DNA of 54,888 nucleotides from Asanoa iriomotensis (GCF_016862515.1 NZ_BONC01000054.1:1-54888), one strand, 5' to 3'; counted from the stretch's first letter, positions 35,887 to 45,387 are shown. Notes: a model not told the origin generated them from the sequence alone. Made by a program: numbers and translations.

Positions 35887-36906
35887 CTACCGGTCGGACT
35901 TGGGGTCGAGGGCGTCCCGCAGCGAGTCGCCGAACAGGTTGAACGCGAGCACGAGCGCGAACAGCGTGATGCCGCCCGTCAGCGTGAACGCCGGGTCGTC
36001 GCGGATGTAGGTGACGCTGTCGCTGATCAGCCGGCCCAGGTCGGGTGTGGGCTCGAGGATGCCGATGCCCAGGAACGACAGGGCCGCCTCGGCGGTGATC
36101 AGCGCCGGCACGTTGAGCGAGAAGGTGACCAGGATCGGTGCCCAGAGGTTGGGCAGCAACTGCTTGAACAGGACGTGCCCGACCCGGGCGCCGGACGCGC
36201 GGGCCGCCTCGACGAACTCCCGCTCGCGCAGGGTGAGCACCTGGCCGCGGACCAGGCGCGCGCTGTAGGTCCAGTTGAACAGCACGAACACGATGACCAG
36301 CAGCATCGGTCTGAACCAGGACGCCTCCTGGTCGGTCGGGCCGTAGCGCTGCGCCACCGCGATCGGGACGAACGCGAAACAGAAGATGTAGAACGGGAAC
36401 GCCAGTGTCAGGTCGGTCAGCCAGCTCAGCACCGCGTCGACCTTGCCGCCGAGGTAGCCGGCGACGATGCCGATGACCACGCCCAGCACGATGGTCAGCA
36501 GTGCGGCGGTGAGCGCGACGATCAGCGAGGTACGCATGCCGTACACGATCTGGATCAGGATGTCGCGGCCGAGCCGGGGCTGGATGCCCAGCCAGTGTTC
36601 GCCGCTGATGCCGCCGAGGTAGCCCAGCGGATTGCCGTTGCGGTCCAGCTTGTCGGTGAAGCGGTCGAGTGGTCCCTTGCCGTAGAGGCGTTCGATCAGC
36701 GGTGCGGCCAGTGCGATCAGGGCGAAGAACGCCAGCGCGATGCCGCTCGCCCAGGCGGTGCGGTCGCGCTTCAACCGGCGCCAGGCGAGCTGGCCGGGAG
36801 AACGCCCGACAATGGACTTGTCGGCGCCGGTCCCGGGTTGGTCGCCGAGGGGTTCGTCGGGCGAGGCGACCGCGAGACCGACCGGACCGGTGGCGCCATC
36901 GGTCAT
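35887..36906 (-). CDS. Peptide ABC transporter permease, DppC type, 339 aa
   Basis: A second permease with the OppC-type N-terminal region (SPGQLAWRRLKRDRTAWASGIALAFF shortened here to its key feature, a basic stretch before helix 1). The EAA loop is EFVEAARASGARVGHVLFKQLLP. A long extracellular loop after helix 1 (GKGPLDRFTDKLDRNG) is present. The ATG at 36906 was chosen by AAGGAGGG upstream. It is the first gene of the operon. In the 204-base gap to tldD, CACTG-TG-CAGTG at 36933-36944 is a possible operator. Confidence 0.9.
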   Translation of the reverse strand: MTDGATGPVGLAVASPDEPLGDQPGTGADKSIVGRSPGQLAWRRLKRDRTAWASGIALAFFALIALAAPLIERLYGKGPLDRFTDKLDRNGNPLGYLGGISGEHWLGIQPRLGRDILIQIVYGMRTSLIVALTAALLTIVLGVVIGIVAGYLGGKVDAVLSWLTDLTLAFPFYIFCFAFVPIAVAQRYGPTDQEASWFRPMLLVIVFVLFNWTYSARLVRGQVLTLREREFVEAARASGARVGHVLFKQLLPNLWAPILVTFSLNVPALITAEAALSFLGIGILEPTPDLGRLISDSVTYIRDDPAFTLTGGITLFALVLAFNLFGDSLRDALDPKSDR

Positions 36907-37097
36907 GGCGGTCACCCTCCTTCCGGGTCGTGCACTGTGCAGTGGACGCTTCGAACGCGAAAGGAAGTTGCATCCGACCGTTGGCGCTGAAAGTAAGCTA
37001 CGGCCCTCCGCACTGTCAGCCGGGTCGGTGGTAACGACTCTGCATCGAGGACGCCGTATGCCCGGGGATGGTTCGCGGCCGCGACAGAATCGTGACT

Positions 37098-37103
37098 TAG
37101 GGT
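37098..37103 (+). promoter_or_regulatory. Putative -10 element, leaderless tldD
   Basis: TAGGGT, 7 bases before the GTG at 37111. Confidence 0.45.
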
Positions 37104-37110
37104 CGAGTGT

Positions 37111-38538
37111 GTGACCCATTTCGACGCGGCTGCTGCCGCTGTCCAGGCCGCTCTGGACGCCGGGGCGCGATATGCGGACGCGCGGGTGATGCACCGCCGC
37201 TCCGAGTCCATGTCGGCCCGCAACGGCGAGATCGAAGAGCTCAACCAGGACGAGGACGCCGGCGTCGGCGTGCGCGCGCTGGTCGGCTCCGGCTGGGGCT
37301 TCTACGCCCTGCCCGACATGTCGGACGCCGCCGCGCGCGCGGCCGGCACCCGCGCCGCGAAGATCGCCGCCGCGAGCGCGACCGTCCCCGGCCCGGCCAC
37401 CGGGCTGGTCCCGCTGCCGCCGGCGTCCGGCTCGTGGTCGTCGCCGTGCGAGGTCGACCCGCTCGGCGTGCCGCTGACCGAGAAGGCCGACCTGATGGTC
37501 GGGCTCACCACCACGATGCGCGAGCACGGCGCCGACATCGCCGAGAGCCACTACCGCATCTGGGACACCGCCAAGTGGTTCGTCTCCAGCGAGGGCCACC
37601 GCATCGACCAGCGGTTCCGGGAGTGCGGCGGCGGCATCGCCGCGACCTCGATCGGCGAGGGCGAGTCGCAGCGCCGGTCCTATGGCAACCAGTACGGCAC
37701 CCGCGGCTGGGAGCTGGTCACCGAGCTCGACCTGCCCGGCAACGCCGCGCGGGTGGCGATCGAGTCGCGCGAGCTGCTGAACGCGGCGCCGTGCCCGGCC
37801 GGCGAGACCACGCTGATCCTCGGCAGCGAGCAGATGGCGCTGCAGATCCACGAGTCGGTCGGGCACGCGATCGAGCTCGACCGGATCCTCGGTTGGGAGG
37901 CGGCGTACGCCGGCACGTCCTGGCTCGACCTCAACCAGCTCGGCTCGATGCGCTACGGCTCGGCGCTGATGAACATCGCGATCGACCCGACGATCCCGGG
38001 CGCGCTGGGCAGCTTCGGCTACGACGACGAGGGCACGCCCGCCGCCTCCCGTTACGCGGTGCACGAGGGCCTGTGGGTCGGCGTGCTGGCCGGGCGGGAC
38101 TCGGCCTCGGTCGCCGGCCTCGACTACGCGGGCAGCGTGCGCGCCGACGGCTGGGCGCGGCTGCCGATGGTGCGGATGACCAACGTCGGGCTGGAGCCGG
38201 GCCCGCACACGCTCGAAGAGATCATCGCCAGCACCGACGACGGGATCTTCATGGACACCAACCGGTCCTGGTCGATCGACGACCGGCGGCTCAACTTCCA
38301 GTTCGGCTGTGAGATCGGCTGGGAGATCAAGAACGGCAGGATCGGCCGGATGTTGCGCAACCCGACCTACACCGGGATCGGCCCGACGTTCTGGCAGTCG
38401 ATGGACATGCTCTCGTCGGAGGTCACCGCGTGGGGCATCCCGAACTGCGGCAAGGGCCAGCCGGGCCAGACCGGCCACACCGGCCATCCGGCGGCTCCGG
38501 CGCGGTTCACCGGCGTACGGGTGGGGGTGACGGGCTGA
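37111..38538 (+). CDS. tldD: TldD metalloprotease subunit, 475 aa
   Basis: The zinc-dependent subunit of the TldD/TldE heterodimeric protease, which degrades unfolded peptides and matures some modified peptides in other bacteria. The metal site HESVGHAIELD (HExxxH) is near residues 249-259 and the C-terminal cysteine-containing WGIPNCGKGQP segment is typical. The GTG start has a -10 hexamer 7 bases upstream. The stop overlaps the tldE ATG by one base. Confidence 0.92.
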   Translation: MTHFDAAAAAVQAALDAGARYADARVMHRRSESMSARNGEIEELNQDEDAGVGVRALVGSGWGFYALPDMSDAAARAAGTRAAKIAAASATVPGPATGLVPLPPASGSWSSPCEVDPLGVPLTEKADLMVGLTTTMREHGADIAESHYRIWDTAKWFVSSEGHRIDQRFRECGGGIAATSIGEGESQRRSYGNQYGTRGWELVTELDLPGNAARVAIESRELLNAAPCPAGETTLILGSEQMALQIHESVGHAIELDRILGWEAAYAGTSWLDLNQLGSMRYGSALMNIAIDPTIPGALGSFGYDDEGTPAASRYAVHEGLWVGVLAGRDSASVAGLDYAGSVRADGWARLPMVRMTNVGLEPGPHTLEEIIASTDDGIFMDTNRSWSIDDRRLNFQFGCEIGWEIKNGRIGRMLRNPTYTGIGPTFWQSMDMLSSEVTAWGIPNCGKGQPGQTGHTGHPAAPARFTGVRVGVTG

Positions 38539-39920
38539 TGTCGGCGGAGCTCGATCTCGCGGGCCGGGTCGTCGACCTGGTCCGCCGCCTGGCGGGCAGC
38601 GCCGCGCAGGCCGAGGTGCAGGCCGGCCACACCGCGCTGGCGCTGACCCGGTTCGCCAACTCCGGCATCCACCAGAACGTCGCGGACGCGACCACCTCGG
38701 TCTGGCTGCGCGTCAACCTCGACGGCCGAACGGTCGGCGGCTCGACCACCGTGGTCGACGAGGCCGGGCTCACCGCGCTGGTCGAGCGCACGATCGCCGC
38801 GGCCGCGCTGACCCCGGTCGACCCGGGCTGGCCCGGGCTCACGCCGCCGGCGCCGCTGGTCGGCGACGGCGCCTGGGACGAGGCCACCGCACAGGCCGGC
38901 CCCGAGGAGCGGGCCGCCCGGGTGCGCGCGTTCGTCGACGCGGCCGAGGGGCTGGAGACGGCCGGCTACTGCCGCACCGTGCACTGGTCCGGCGCGTTCG
39001 CCAACAGTGCCGGGCAGGCGGTGGCGGGTCGGGCGACCGAGGCGGCCATGGACGGCATCGCGCGGGTGCCCGGCGCCGACGGTGTCGCGCGGCTCGGGTC
39101 GCGCCGGCTCGCCGACATCGACGGCGTGGTGCTGGGCGGCCGGGCCGCGCTCAAGGCCCGCGCCGGCACCGACCCGGTCGAGCTGCCGCCGGGCCGCTAC
39201 GAGGTCGTGCTGGAGCCCACGGCGGTGGCCGACCTGTTGGCCAACTTCGCGTTCTACGGCTTCAACGGCAAGCTGCACAACGAGCGCCAGTCGTTCGCCG
39301 AGATCGGCGCGGCGCAGTTCGACGCGGCCGTGACGATCGTCGACGACGTGACCGCCACGGCGGGCGCCGGCGTCCCGTTCGACGGTGAGGGCACGCCGAA
39401 GCGCCCGGTCACCTTCGTCGGCGACGGCATCACCACCGCCGTGGCGCACGACCGGCGGTCGGCGGCCGAGGCGGGCGCGGTTTCCACCGGGCACGCGTGG
39501 CCGGGCGGCAGCGCGTTCGGGCCGTTGGCGGCCAACCTGCGGCTGCAGCCCGACGAGGGCGCGCCGGCGGCGGCGGTCGCCGGGCCGGCCGCCGACGGGC
39601 ACACCGCGGCACTGCTGTCCACGATGGAGCGCGGCCTGCTGGTCAGCGACTTCTGGTACACCCGGGTGCTCGACCCGAAGACGCTGGTGGTCACCGGGCT
39701 GACCCGCAACGGCGTGTGGCTGGTGGAAGACGGGGAGATCACGCGGCCGGTGCGCAACTTCCGGTTCACGCAGTCCTATCCGCTGGCGCTCGGGCCCGGC
39801 GCGGTGCTCGGCATCGGCGGCAACGCGATCACGCCGGCGGACAGCTGGGACATCTTCGGCTTCACCGGCCCGTCGCTGCGGCTGGCCTCGTGGAACTTCA
39901 CGGGTGGCGCTTCGGGATAG
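38538..39920 (+). CDS. tldE: TldE/PmbA subunit, 460 aa
   Basis: The non-zinc partner of TldD. It shows the family's N-terminal region with TRFANSGIHQN, the GRYEVVLEPTAVADLL segment and a C-terminal GIGGNAITPADSW. No HExxxH is present, as expected. It is translationally coupled to tldD. No RiPP precursor was recognised nearby, so a housekeeping role is likely. Confidence 0.9.
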   Translation: MSAELDLAGRVVDLVRRLAGSAAQAEVQAGHTALALTRFANSGIHQNVADATTSVWLRVNLDGRTVGGSTTVVDEAGLTALVERTIAAAALTPVDPGWPGLTPPAPLVGDGAWDEATAQAGPEERAARVRAFVDAAEGLETAGYCRTVHWSGAFANSAGQAVAGRATEAAMDGIARVPGADGVARLGSRRLADIDGVVLGGRAALKARAGTDPVELPPGRYEVVLEPTAVADLLANFAFYGFNGKLHNERQSFAEIGAAQFDAAVTIVDDVTATAGAGVPFDGEGTPKRPVTFVGDGITTAVAHDRRSAAEAGAVSTGHAWPGGSAFGPLAANLRLQPDEGAPAAAVAGPAADGHTAALLSTMERGLLVSDFWYTRVLDPKTLVVTGLTRNGVWLVEDGEITRPVRNFRFTQSYPLALGPGAVLGIGGNAITPADSWDIFGFTGPSLRLASWNFTGGASG

Positions 39921-39923
39921 ATT
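39918..39923 (+). promoter_or_regulatory. Putative -10 element overlapping the tldE stop
   Basis: TAGATT, 7 bases before the ATG at 39931; its TAG is the tldE stop codon. Confidence 0.4.
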
Positions 39924-39930
39924 CTCCTGC

Positions 39931-40506
39931 ATGACGACCCCGCCACCCTCGCCGTCGTCGTCGACCACCGACGAACCGGACAATCTTGATGAATCGCCGA
40001 CTGCGGCTCCCGTCGAGCCGGACAATGTGGACAATCGGCGCAAGCGCCGGCTGATCATCGGCGGGGTCGCCGCCGCCGCCGTCCTGCTGGTGGTCGCGGC
40101 CTGCGGCGCCGCGGTGGTCGGCGTGGTGCGGATCGCCGACGCGGCCGACGCCGGCGGGCGCGTCGCCGGCGCCTGCGAGGCCCTGGAGGTGCGGCTCAAC
40201 CGCCTCGCGCCGCCGGGATCCACCTCCGGGCCGCGCGAGCGCGCGGTCGCGATCCGCAACGAGAACGAGGCGATCCGCCCCTTTCTCGACGAACTGCGCG
40301 GCGACGATGACGACGACCGCCTCGCGCGGCGGTGGACCGAGTTGGTGAACGCCCGCACCACCTACGCCGACGCGCTCGACCGGCAGGCCCGCAACGGTGC
40401 GCCGGCGTTCTTCGTCGCGCCGGACCGCGGCGGCGTGCAGCGCCTGGCGGGCCGCCACCACGACTGCGCGGCATCGATCCGCCGCCTCTCCGCACCCGAT
40501 CTCTGA
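39931..40506 (+). CDS. Single-pass membrane protein of unknown function, 191 aa
   Basis: An acidic, Ser/Pro-rich N-terminus of about 40 residues precedes a basic RRKRR stop-transfer and one helix (LIIGGVAAAAVLLVVAACGAAVVGVV). The outer domain is about 115 residues with two cysteines (GACEAL and HHDCAAS). No family was recognised. The ATG at 39931 was preferred to an upstream in-frame codon because of the -10 spacing. Confidence 0.7.
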   Translation: MTTPPPSPSSSTTDEPDNLDESPTAAPVEPDNVDNRRKRRLIIGGVAAAAVLLVVAACGAAVVGVVRIADAADAGGRVAGACEALEVRLNRLAPPGSTSGPRERAVAIRNENEAIRPFLDELRGDDDDDRLARRWTELVNARTTYADALDRQARNGAPAFFVAPDRGGVQRLAGRHHDCAASIRRLSAPDL

Positions 40507-40626
40507 CAGCAGCCAACCGGATTGATCACATCCGCTGGCACCTCCGCGAGCGGCCTGTTTTCCTGCGCGTAACGTGTGCACCGTCACGCGCCGGCCAGCG
40601 GCTATGAGAACCTTGCGGGAGACTTC

Positions 40627-41430
40627 ATGACGACAACGGCGACGAGGCCGGTCGGGGCGCAGGCGCGCGCCTCGATAACGGCTCGGACGTTGCGCACGGA
40701 TCGATGGTGGCTAGCGCCGCTCATCACGGTGATCGGGCTGTCGGCCTGGATCATCTACGCGACGGTCCGGGTTTACATGCACAAGTGGTTCTTCGTCGAG
40801 GACTACCACTACCTGACCCCGTTCTATTCACCGTGCCTCACCGATCGGTGCGGTAACGCGGCGGAGTTCGGCACCTTCCTGCCCAGTTGGTGGATCATCC
40901 CGGAGGCGGCCCTCACGCTGCCGTTCCTCCTGCTCTTCCGGCTGACGTGCTACTACTACCGCAAGGCGTACTACCGCTCGTTCTGGCTTTCGCCGCCGGC
41001 CTGCGCCGTGCCCGACGGGCACAAGACCTACTCCGGCGAAACGCGCTTCCCGCTGATTTTCCAGAACGCCCACCGGTACGCGTTCTACGCCGCCGGCATC
41101 ATCTCGGTCATCAACACCTGGGACGCCATCAAGGCCTTCCACAGCCCCGAGGGATTCGGCTTCGGGCTCGGCAACCTCATTCTTATCGTGAATGTGGTCA
41201 TGCTCTGGGCCTATACGCTCTCCTGCCACTCCTGCCGGCACATCGCGGGCGGGCGGCTGAAGCACTTCTCCAAGCACCCGGTGCGTTACCGCTTCTGGAC
41301 CTTCGTGTCCAAGCTGAACACCCGGCACATGCAGCTGGCCTGGATCACACTCGCGACGCTCGCCATCACGGACTTCTACATCATGGCGGTGTCCGCGAAC
41401 TGGTTCGGCGACGTGCGGTTCATCAACTGA
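40627..41430 (+). CDS. Succinate dehydrogenase membrane anchor subunit, 267 aa
   Basis: The membrane anchor of a three-gene Sdh like mycobacterial Sdh1 (Rv0249c). About five transmembrane segments are visible, with conserved histidines (QNAHRYAFY, LSCHSCRHIAGG, NTRHMQLAW) suited to haem or quinone binding. The ATG at 40627 has GCGGGAGA upstream. It lies 10 bases before the flavoprotein gene. Confidence 0.87.
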   Translation: MTTTATRPVGAQARASITARTLRTDRWWLAPLITVIGLSAWIIYATVRVYMHKWFFVEDYHYLTPFYSPCLTDRCGNAAEFGTFLPSWWIIPEAALTLPFLLLFRLTCYYYRKAYYRSFWLSPPACAVPDGHKTYSGETRFPLIFQNAHRYAFYAAGIISVINTWDAIKAFHSPEGFGFGLGNLILIVNVVMLWAYTLSCHSCRHIAGGRLKHFSKHPVRYRFWTFVSKLNTRHMQLAWITLATLAITDFYIMAVSANWFGDVRFIN

Positions 41431-41440
41431 GGCGACTGAC

Positions 41441-43351
41441 ATGACTGAGCGAATCGAACGACACCACTACGACGTCGTCGTGATCGGCGCCGGCGGCGCC
41501 GGCCTGCGCGCGGCGATCGAGGCACGGCTCGCCGGCAAGCGGGTCGCCATCATCTCCAAGTCGCTGTTCGGCAAGGCGCACACGGTCATGGCCGAGGGCG
41601 GCGCCGCCGCGGCCATGGGCAACGCGAACGCGCGCGACAACTGGCAGGTCCACTTCCGCGACACCATGCGCGGCGGCAAGTTCCTCAACAACTTCCGGAT
41701 GGCCGAGCTGCACGCCAAGGAGGCGCCGGAGCGGATCTGGGAGCTGGAGACCTACGGCGCGCTGTTCGACCGCACGCCGGACGGCAAGATCTCGCAGCGG
41801 AACTTCGGCGGCCACGAGTACCCGCGACTCGCCCACGTCGGCGACCGCACCGGCCTGGAGCTGATCCGCACGCTGCAGCAGAAGATCGTGTCGCTGCAGC
41901 AGGACGACAAGCGCGAGTTCGGCGACTACGACGCCCGGATCCGGGTGTTCGCGGAGACCACGATCACCGAGCTGCTGCTCGACGGCGACAAGGTGGCCGG
42001 CGCGTTCGGCTACTATCGCGAGTCGGGCGAGTTCCTGCTGCTGCAGGCGCCCGCGGTGGTGCTGGCGACGGGCGGCGTAGGCCGCTCCTACAAGGTGACC
42101 TCGAACTCCTGGGAATACACCGGTGACGGCCACGCGCTCGCCCTGCGCGCCGGCGCGACGCTGATCAACATGGAGTTCCTGCAGTTCCACCCGACCGGCA
42201 TGGTCTGGCCGCCCTCGGTCAAGGGCATCCTGGTCACCGAGTCGGTCCGCGGCGACGGCGGCGTCCTCAAGAACTCCGAGGGCAAGCGGTTCATGTTCGA
42301 CTACGTCCCCGACGTCTTCCGCAAGCAGTACGCGGAGACCGAGGAGGAGGCGGACCGCTGGTACACCGACCCCGACAACAACCGGCGCCCGCCGGAGCTG
42401 CTGCCCCGTGACGAGGTCGCCCGCGCGATCAACAACGAGGTCAAGGAGGGTCGCGGCACTCCGGCCGGCGGCATCTACCTCGACATCGCGTCCCGGCGCT
42501 CGGCCGACTACATCCAGAAGCGCCTGCCGTCGATGTACCACCAGTTCAAGGAGCTGGCCGACGTCGACATCACCAAGGAGCCGATGGAGATCGGCCCGAC
42601 CTGCCACTACGTGATGGGCGGGGTCGAGGTCGACCCCGACTCCGGCGCGGCGATGGGGCACGTGCAGGGCCTGTTCGCGGCCGGCGAGGTGTCCGGCGGC
42701 ATGCACGGCTCCAACCGGCTCGGCGGCAACTCGCTCTCCGACCTGCTGGTGTTCGGCAAGCGCGCGGGTGAGTACGCCGCCCGCTACGTCGACGGCATCG
42801 GCAAGCGCCCGGCGGTGCCGGCCGGCACGGTGGAGGCGGCCGTCGACACGGCGCTCGCCCCGCTGTCGCGGGACACCGGCGAGAACCCGTACAAGCTGCA
42901 GCAGGACCTGCAGGCCGTGATGGGCGACCTGGTCGGCATCATCCGGCGCAAGGGTGAGCTGGAGGACGCGCTGACCCGCCTCGCCGAGCTGCGCGAGCGG
43001 GTCGCGAAGGTCAGCGCCGCCGGCGGCCGCCGCTACAACCCGGGCTGGCACCTGGCGCTGGACCTGCGCAACATGCTGGTGGTCTCGGAGTGCACCGCCA
43101 AGGCGGCGCTGGAGCGCGAGGAGTCGCGGGGCGGCCACACCCGCGAGGACTTCCCCGCGATGTCCGCGAAGTGGCGGACGGTCAACCTCGTCTGCTCCCT
43201 CGACGGCGACAAGGTGCGGCTCGAGCACAAGCCGCTGCCGAAGATGCGGTCCGAGCTGATCCAGCTCTTCGACCGGACCGAGCTTTCGAAGTACCTCACC
43301 GAGGACGAGCTGGCGGACTTCGACACGTCTGCCGAAGGGTCGGGCAAGTAA
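41441..43351 (+). CDS. sdhA: Succinate dehydrogenase flavoprotein subunit, 636 aa
   Basis: The FAD-binding catalytic subunit that oxidises succinate to fumarate (or the reverse). An N-terminal dinucleotide fold GAGGAGLRAAIEA, the SLFGKAHTVMAEGG segment, the active-site region QFHPTGMVWPPSVKG and HGSNRLGGNSLSDLLVFGKRAG are all present. The stop TAA overlaps the sdhB ATG by one base. The enzyme acts at the cytoplasmic face of the membrane with the anchor and iron-sulfur subunits. Confidence 0.95.
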   Translation: MTERIERHHYDVVVIGAGGAGLRAAIEARLAGKRVAIISKSLFGKAHTVMAEGGAAAAMGNANARDNWQVHFRDTMRGGKFLNNFRMAELHAKEAPERIWELETYGALFDRTPDGKISQRNFGGHEYPRLAHVGDRTGLELIRTLQQKIVSLQQDDKREFGDYDARIRVFAETTITELLLDGDKVAGAFGYYRESGEFLLLQAPAVVLATGGVGRSYKVTSNSWEYTGDGHALALRAGATLINMEFLQFHPTGMVWPPSVKGILVTESVRGDGGVLKNSEGKRFMFDYVPDVFRKQYAETEEEADRWYTDPDNNRRPPELLPRDEVARAINNEVKEGRGTPAGGIYLDIASRRSADYIQKRLPSMYHQFKELADVDITKEPMEIGPTCHYVMGGVEVDPDSGAAMGHVQGLFAAGEVSGGMHGSNRLGGNSLSDLLVFGKRAGEYAARYVDGIGKRPAVPAGTVEAAVDTALAPLSRDTGENPYKLQQDLQAVMGDLVGIIRRKGELEDALTRLAELRERVAKVSAAGGRRYNPGWHLALDLRNMLVVSECTAKAALEREESRGGHTREDFPAMSAKWRTVNLVCSLDGDKVRLEHKPLPKMRSELIQLFDRTELSKYLTEDELADFDTSAEGSGK

Positions 43352-44400
43352 TGGGAACCAAGCGCCAATTCAAGGTCTGGCGGGGTGACGAGACCGGCGG
43401 CGACCTGCAGGACTACCAGGTCGAGGTCAACGAGGGTGAGGTCGTGCTCGACATCATCCACCGGTTGCAGGCCACCGAGGCGCCCGACCTCGCGTGCCGG
43501 TGGAACTGCAAGGCCGGCAAGTGCGGCTCGTGCTCGATGGAGATCAACGGCATGCCGCGGCTCGGCTGCATGACCCGGATGTCGACATTCGAGGACGACG
43601 AGACCATCACGGTCACGCCGCTGCGCACGTTCCCGGTGATCCGGGACCTGGTCACGGACGTCTCCTTCAACTACGAGAAGGCCCGCGAGACCCCGGCGTT
43701 CGCGCCGCCTGCGGATCTGGCTCCGGGGCAATACCGGATGCAGCAGGTCGACGTCGAGCGCTCGCAGGAGTTCCGGAAGTGCATCGAGTGCTTCCTGTGC
43801 CAGAACACCTGTCACGTGGTGCGTGACCACGACGAGAACAAGAAGGCGTTCGCCGGCCCGCGGTACTTCATCCGGGCGGCGGAGCTGGATATGCATCCAC
43901 TGGACGCGAAGGACGACCGGAAGACGTACGCTCAGCAGCATCAGGGTCTCGGATACTGCAACATCACCAAGTGCTGCACCGAGGTGTGCCCTGAGCACAT
44001 CAAGATCACCGACAACGCGATCATTCCGATGAAGGAGCGCGTGGTGGACCGTAAGTACGATCCGCTGGTGTGGCTGGGCAGCAAGATCTTCCGTCGGCAC
44101 CCTGGCGACGACGACTTGACCGAAGCCGGTGCTCGCCACTCGGTGGCGGCCGGGCCCGCGATGAGAGGCGAGGACTTGCCGGACGCACACGAGCGCACCG
44201 AGGAGCAGGAAGTCGAACGCGGCGTCAACTGGCACCGGCAGCTCGCGCCCGCGCAGCTTCCGGCTGTGGGCGCCAACGGCCGGCTGGGCGTCAGCGAGGC
44301 GGCGTTCGACCGCTCGGGCGCGGCGTCGCCGTTCGGCGACGACGTGGAGTTCCCGATGCCGGCGCGCAACCTCAACTACGCGCATCCCGACCAGGACTGA
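43351..44400 (+). CDS. sdhB: Succinate dehydrogenase iron-sulfur subunit with long C-terminal extension, 349 aa
   Basis: An N-terminal [2Fe-2S] domain (CRWNCKAGKCGSC...GC) and a C-terminal domain for [4Fe-4S] and [3Fe-4S] clusters (CIECFLCQNTC and CNITKCCTEVCPEHI) carry electrons from the flavin to quinone. The recognisable fold ends near residue 245. About 100 more residues follow (DDLTEAGARHSVAAGPAMRG onward), acidic and low in structure, and are not needed for cluster binding. The operon ends with a strong terminator. Confidence 0.94.
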   Translation: MGTKRQFKVWRGDETGGDLQDYQVEVNEGEVVLDIIHRLQATEAPDLACRWNCKAGKCGSCSMEINGMPRLGCMTRMSTFEDDETITVTPLRTFPVIRDLVTDVSFNYEKARETPAFAPPADLAPGQYRMQQVDVERSQEFRKCIECFLCQNTCHVVRDHDENKKAFAGPRYFIRAAELDMHPLDAKDDRKTYAQQHQGLGYCNITKCCTEVCPEHIKITDNAIIPMKERVVDRKYDPLVWLGSKIFRRHPGDDDLTEAGARHSVAAGPAMRGEDLPDAHERTEEQEVERGVNWHRQLAPAQLPAVGANGRLGVSEAAFDRSGAASPFGDDVEFPMPARNLNYAHPDQD

Positions 44401-44412
44401 GCTTGGTCTGAC

Positions 44413-44450
44413 AGGCCCCCGGCGTTCGGCGCCGGGGGCCTTCGCCTTTT
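44413..44450 (+). terminator. Intrinsic terminator of the sdh operon
   Basis: An 11-bp stem (44413-44423 with 44431-44441) is followed by TCGCCTTTT. It lies 12 bases past the sdhB stop and ends at the 3' end of the convergent NUDIX gene. Confidence 0.85.
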
Positions 44451-44887
44451 CAGCTCAGCCACGGACCGGCGCGGAGGGCCGCCACGATCGGGGCGTCGGC
44501 CGGCAGCCAGGGCACCTCGTCGAGCTCGTCGCGGTCGAGCCAGCGGAGCGCGGCATGCTCCAGCGGCTGCGGCTGCCCGTCAACCAGTCGTGCGGCGAAA
44601 ATCTTCAATACGGTGCGGCGATGCCCCAAAGGGATATCGTCGCCGATGCGGTCGCCGACCGCGATGCGCACACCCAGTTCTTCCTGGCATTCCCGCACGA
44701 GTGCACCGGTCTCGGACTCACCCGGCTCGACCTTGCCGCCGGGGAACTCCCACATGCCGGCTAATTCGGGAGGATGCGACCGGGCACAGGCCAAAACTTT
44801 ACGCTCAGCAACGATAGCGGCACCGACGATAACGCGGATGGCCGCGTTCCCCCGGCCGTCGGGCGGGCTTGGACTTTCGGCGTGCAC
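44450..44887 (-). CDS. NUDIX hydrolase, MutT/CTP-pyrophosphohydrolase-like, 145 aa
   Basis: A nucleotide-cleansing hydrolase with the complete NUDIX box GGKVEPGESETGALVRE...EELG. The ARSHPPELAGMWEFPGG start is typical of MutT-type enzymes that hydrolyse oxidised or methylated nucleoside triphosphates. The start is uncertain: I chose the GTG at 44887; a TTG at 44893 is also in frame, and neither has a Shine-Dalgarno sequence. Confidence 0.85.
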   Translation of the reverse strand: MHAESPSPPDGRGNAAIRVIVGAAIVAERKVLACARSHPPELAGMWEFPGGKVEPGESETGALVRECQEELGVRIAVGDRIGDDIPLGHRRTVLKIFAARLVDGQPQPLEHAALRWLDRDELDEVPWLPADAPIVAALRAGPWLS

Positions 44888-44959
44888 GAGCAACCAGCGT
44901 GCCAGACGAAATGCCGTTTCGGGTGCCGGAGCCGTCCCCTAGGTCACCACAAGGGGGAA

Positions 44960-45379
44960 ATGTGGGCGTGGACACGGGGGCCGGTCAGCGAAAGACTGTG
45001 GGCACCGAACCATGACGAGATGGCGACGATTTGGCCACAAGCCGGCAACGACGCCTGGGAGGTGTGGATGCGAGCCCTCTGGAACGGGCGGAGCAGAGGC
45101 GACTACCTGTCCGACGCGCTCGCCCTGCTGGCCGGCTGGACACGTGAGGACAAGCAGCTCAAGCGGGTCTTCCTGCTCGACAATTCGCAGCACAGCGACC
45201 TCACCGAACGCGTGAAGGTCTGTGCCGACGCCCTCCACCTGCGGGCCGAAATCCGCCGTCTCGATGGTTACACACAGGTCAAGCTCGCCGCGGCCGACGG
45301 GGTGTCGATCACGGAACGCGAAGTGACGCTCGCGGCGCGTATAGAAGACGCGTACCGCCTCGTTCTCAACGACGAGTAA
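44960..45379 (+). CDS. Hypothetical protein, 139 aa
   Basis: Starts at the ATG after AAGGGGGAA. It is tryptophan-rich at the N-terminus (MWAWTRGPVSERLW) and alpha/beta in character, with a predicted strand KRVFLLDNSQHSDLTERVKVCADAL. No family was recognised. An in-frame ATG at 45020 is a possible later start. It is convergent with the SDR gene, 8 bases apart. Confidence 0.6.
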   Translation: MWAWTRGPVSERLWAPNHDEMATIWPQAGNDAWEVWMRALWNGRSRGDYLSDALALLAGWTREDKQLKRVFLLDNSQHSDLTERVKVCADALHLRAEIRRLDGYTQVKLAAADGVSITEREVTLAARIEDAYRLVLNDE

Positions 45380-45387
45380 CCAGCCCG

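Noticed and set aside
36933-36944. CACTG-TG-CAGTG upstream of the peptide transporter
   Set aside because: Short and imperfect as an operator; noted with the permease gene but not claimed as a site.
37111-39920. RiPP biosynthesis cluster around tldD/tldE
   Set aside because: No precursor peptide, modifying enzyme or exporter nearby; the pair is also a common housekeeping protease.
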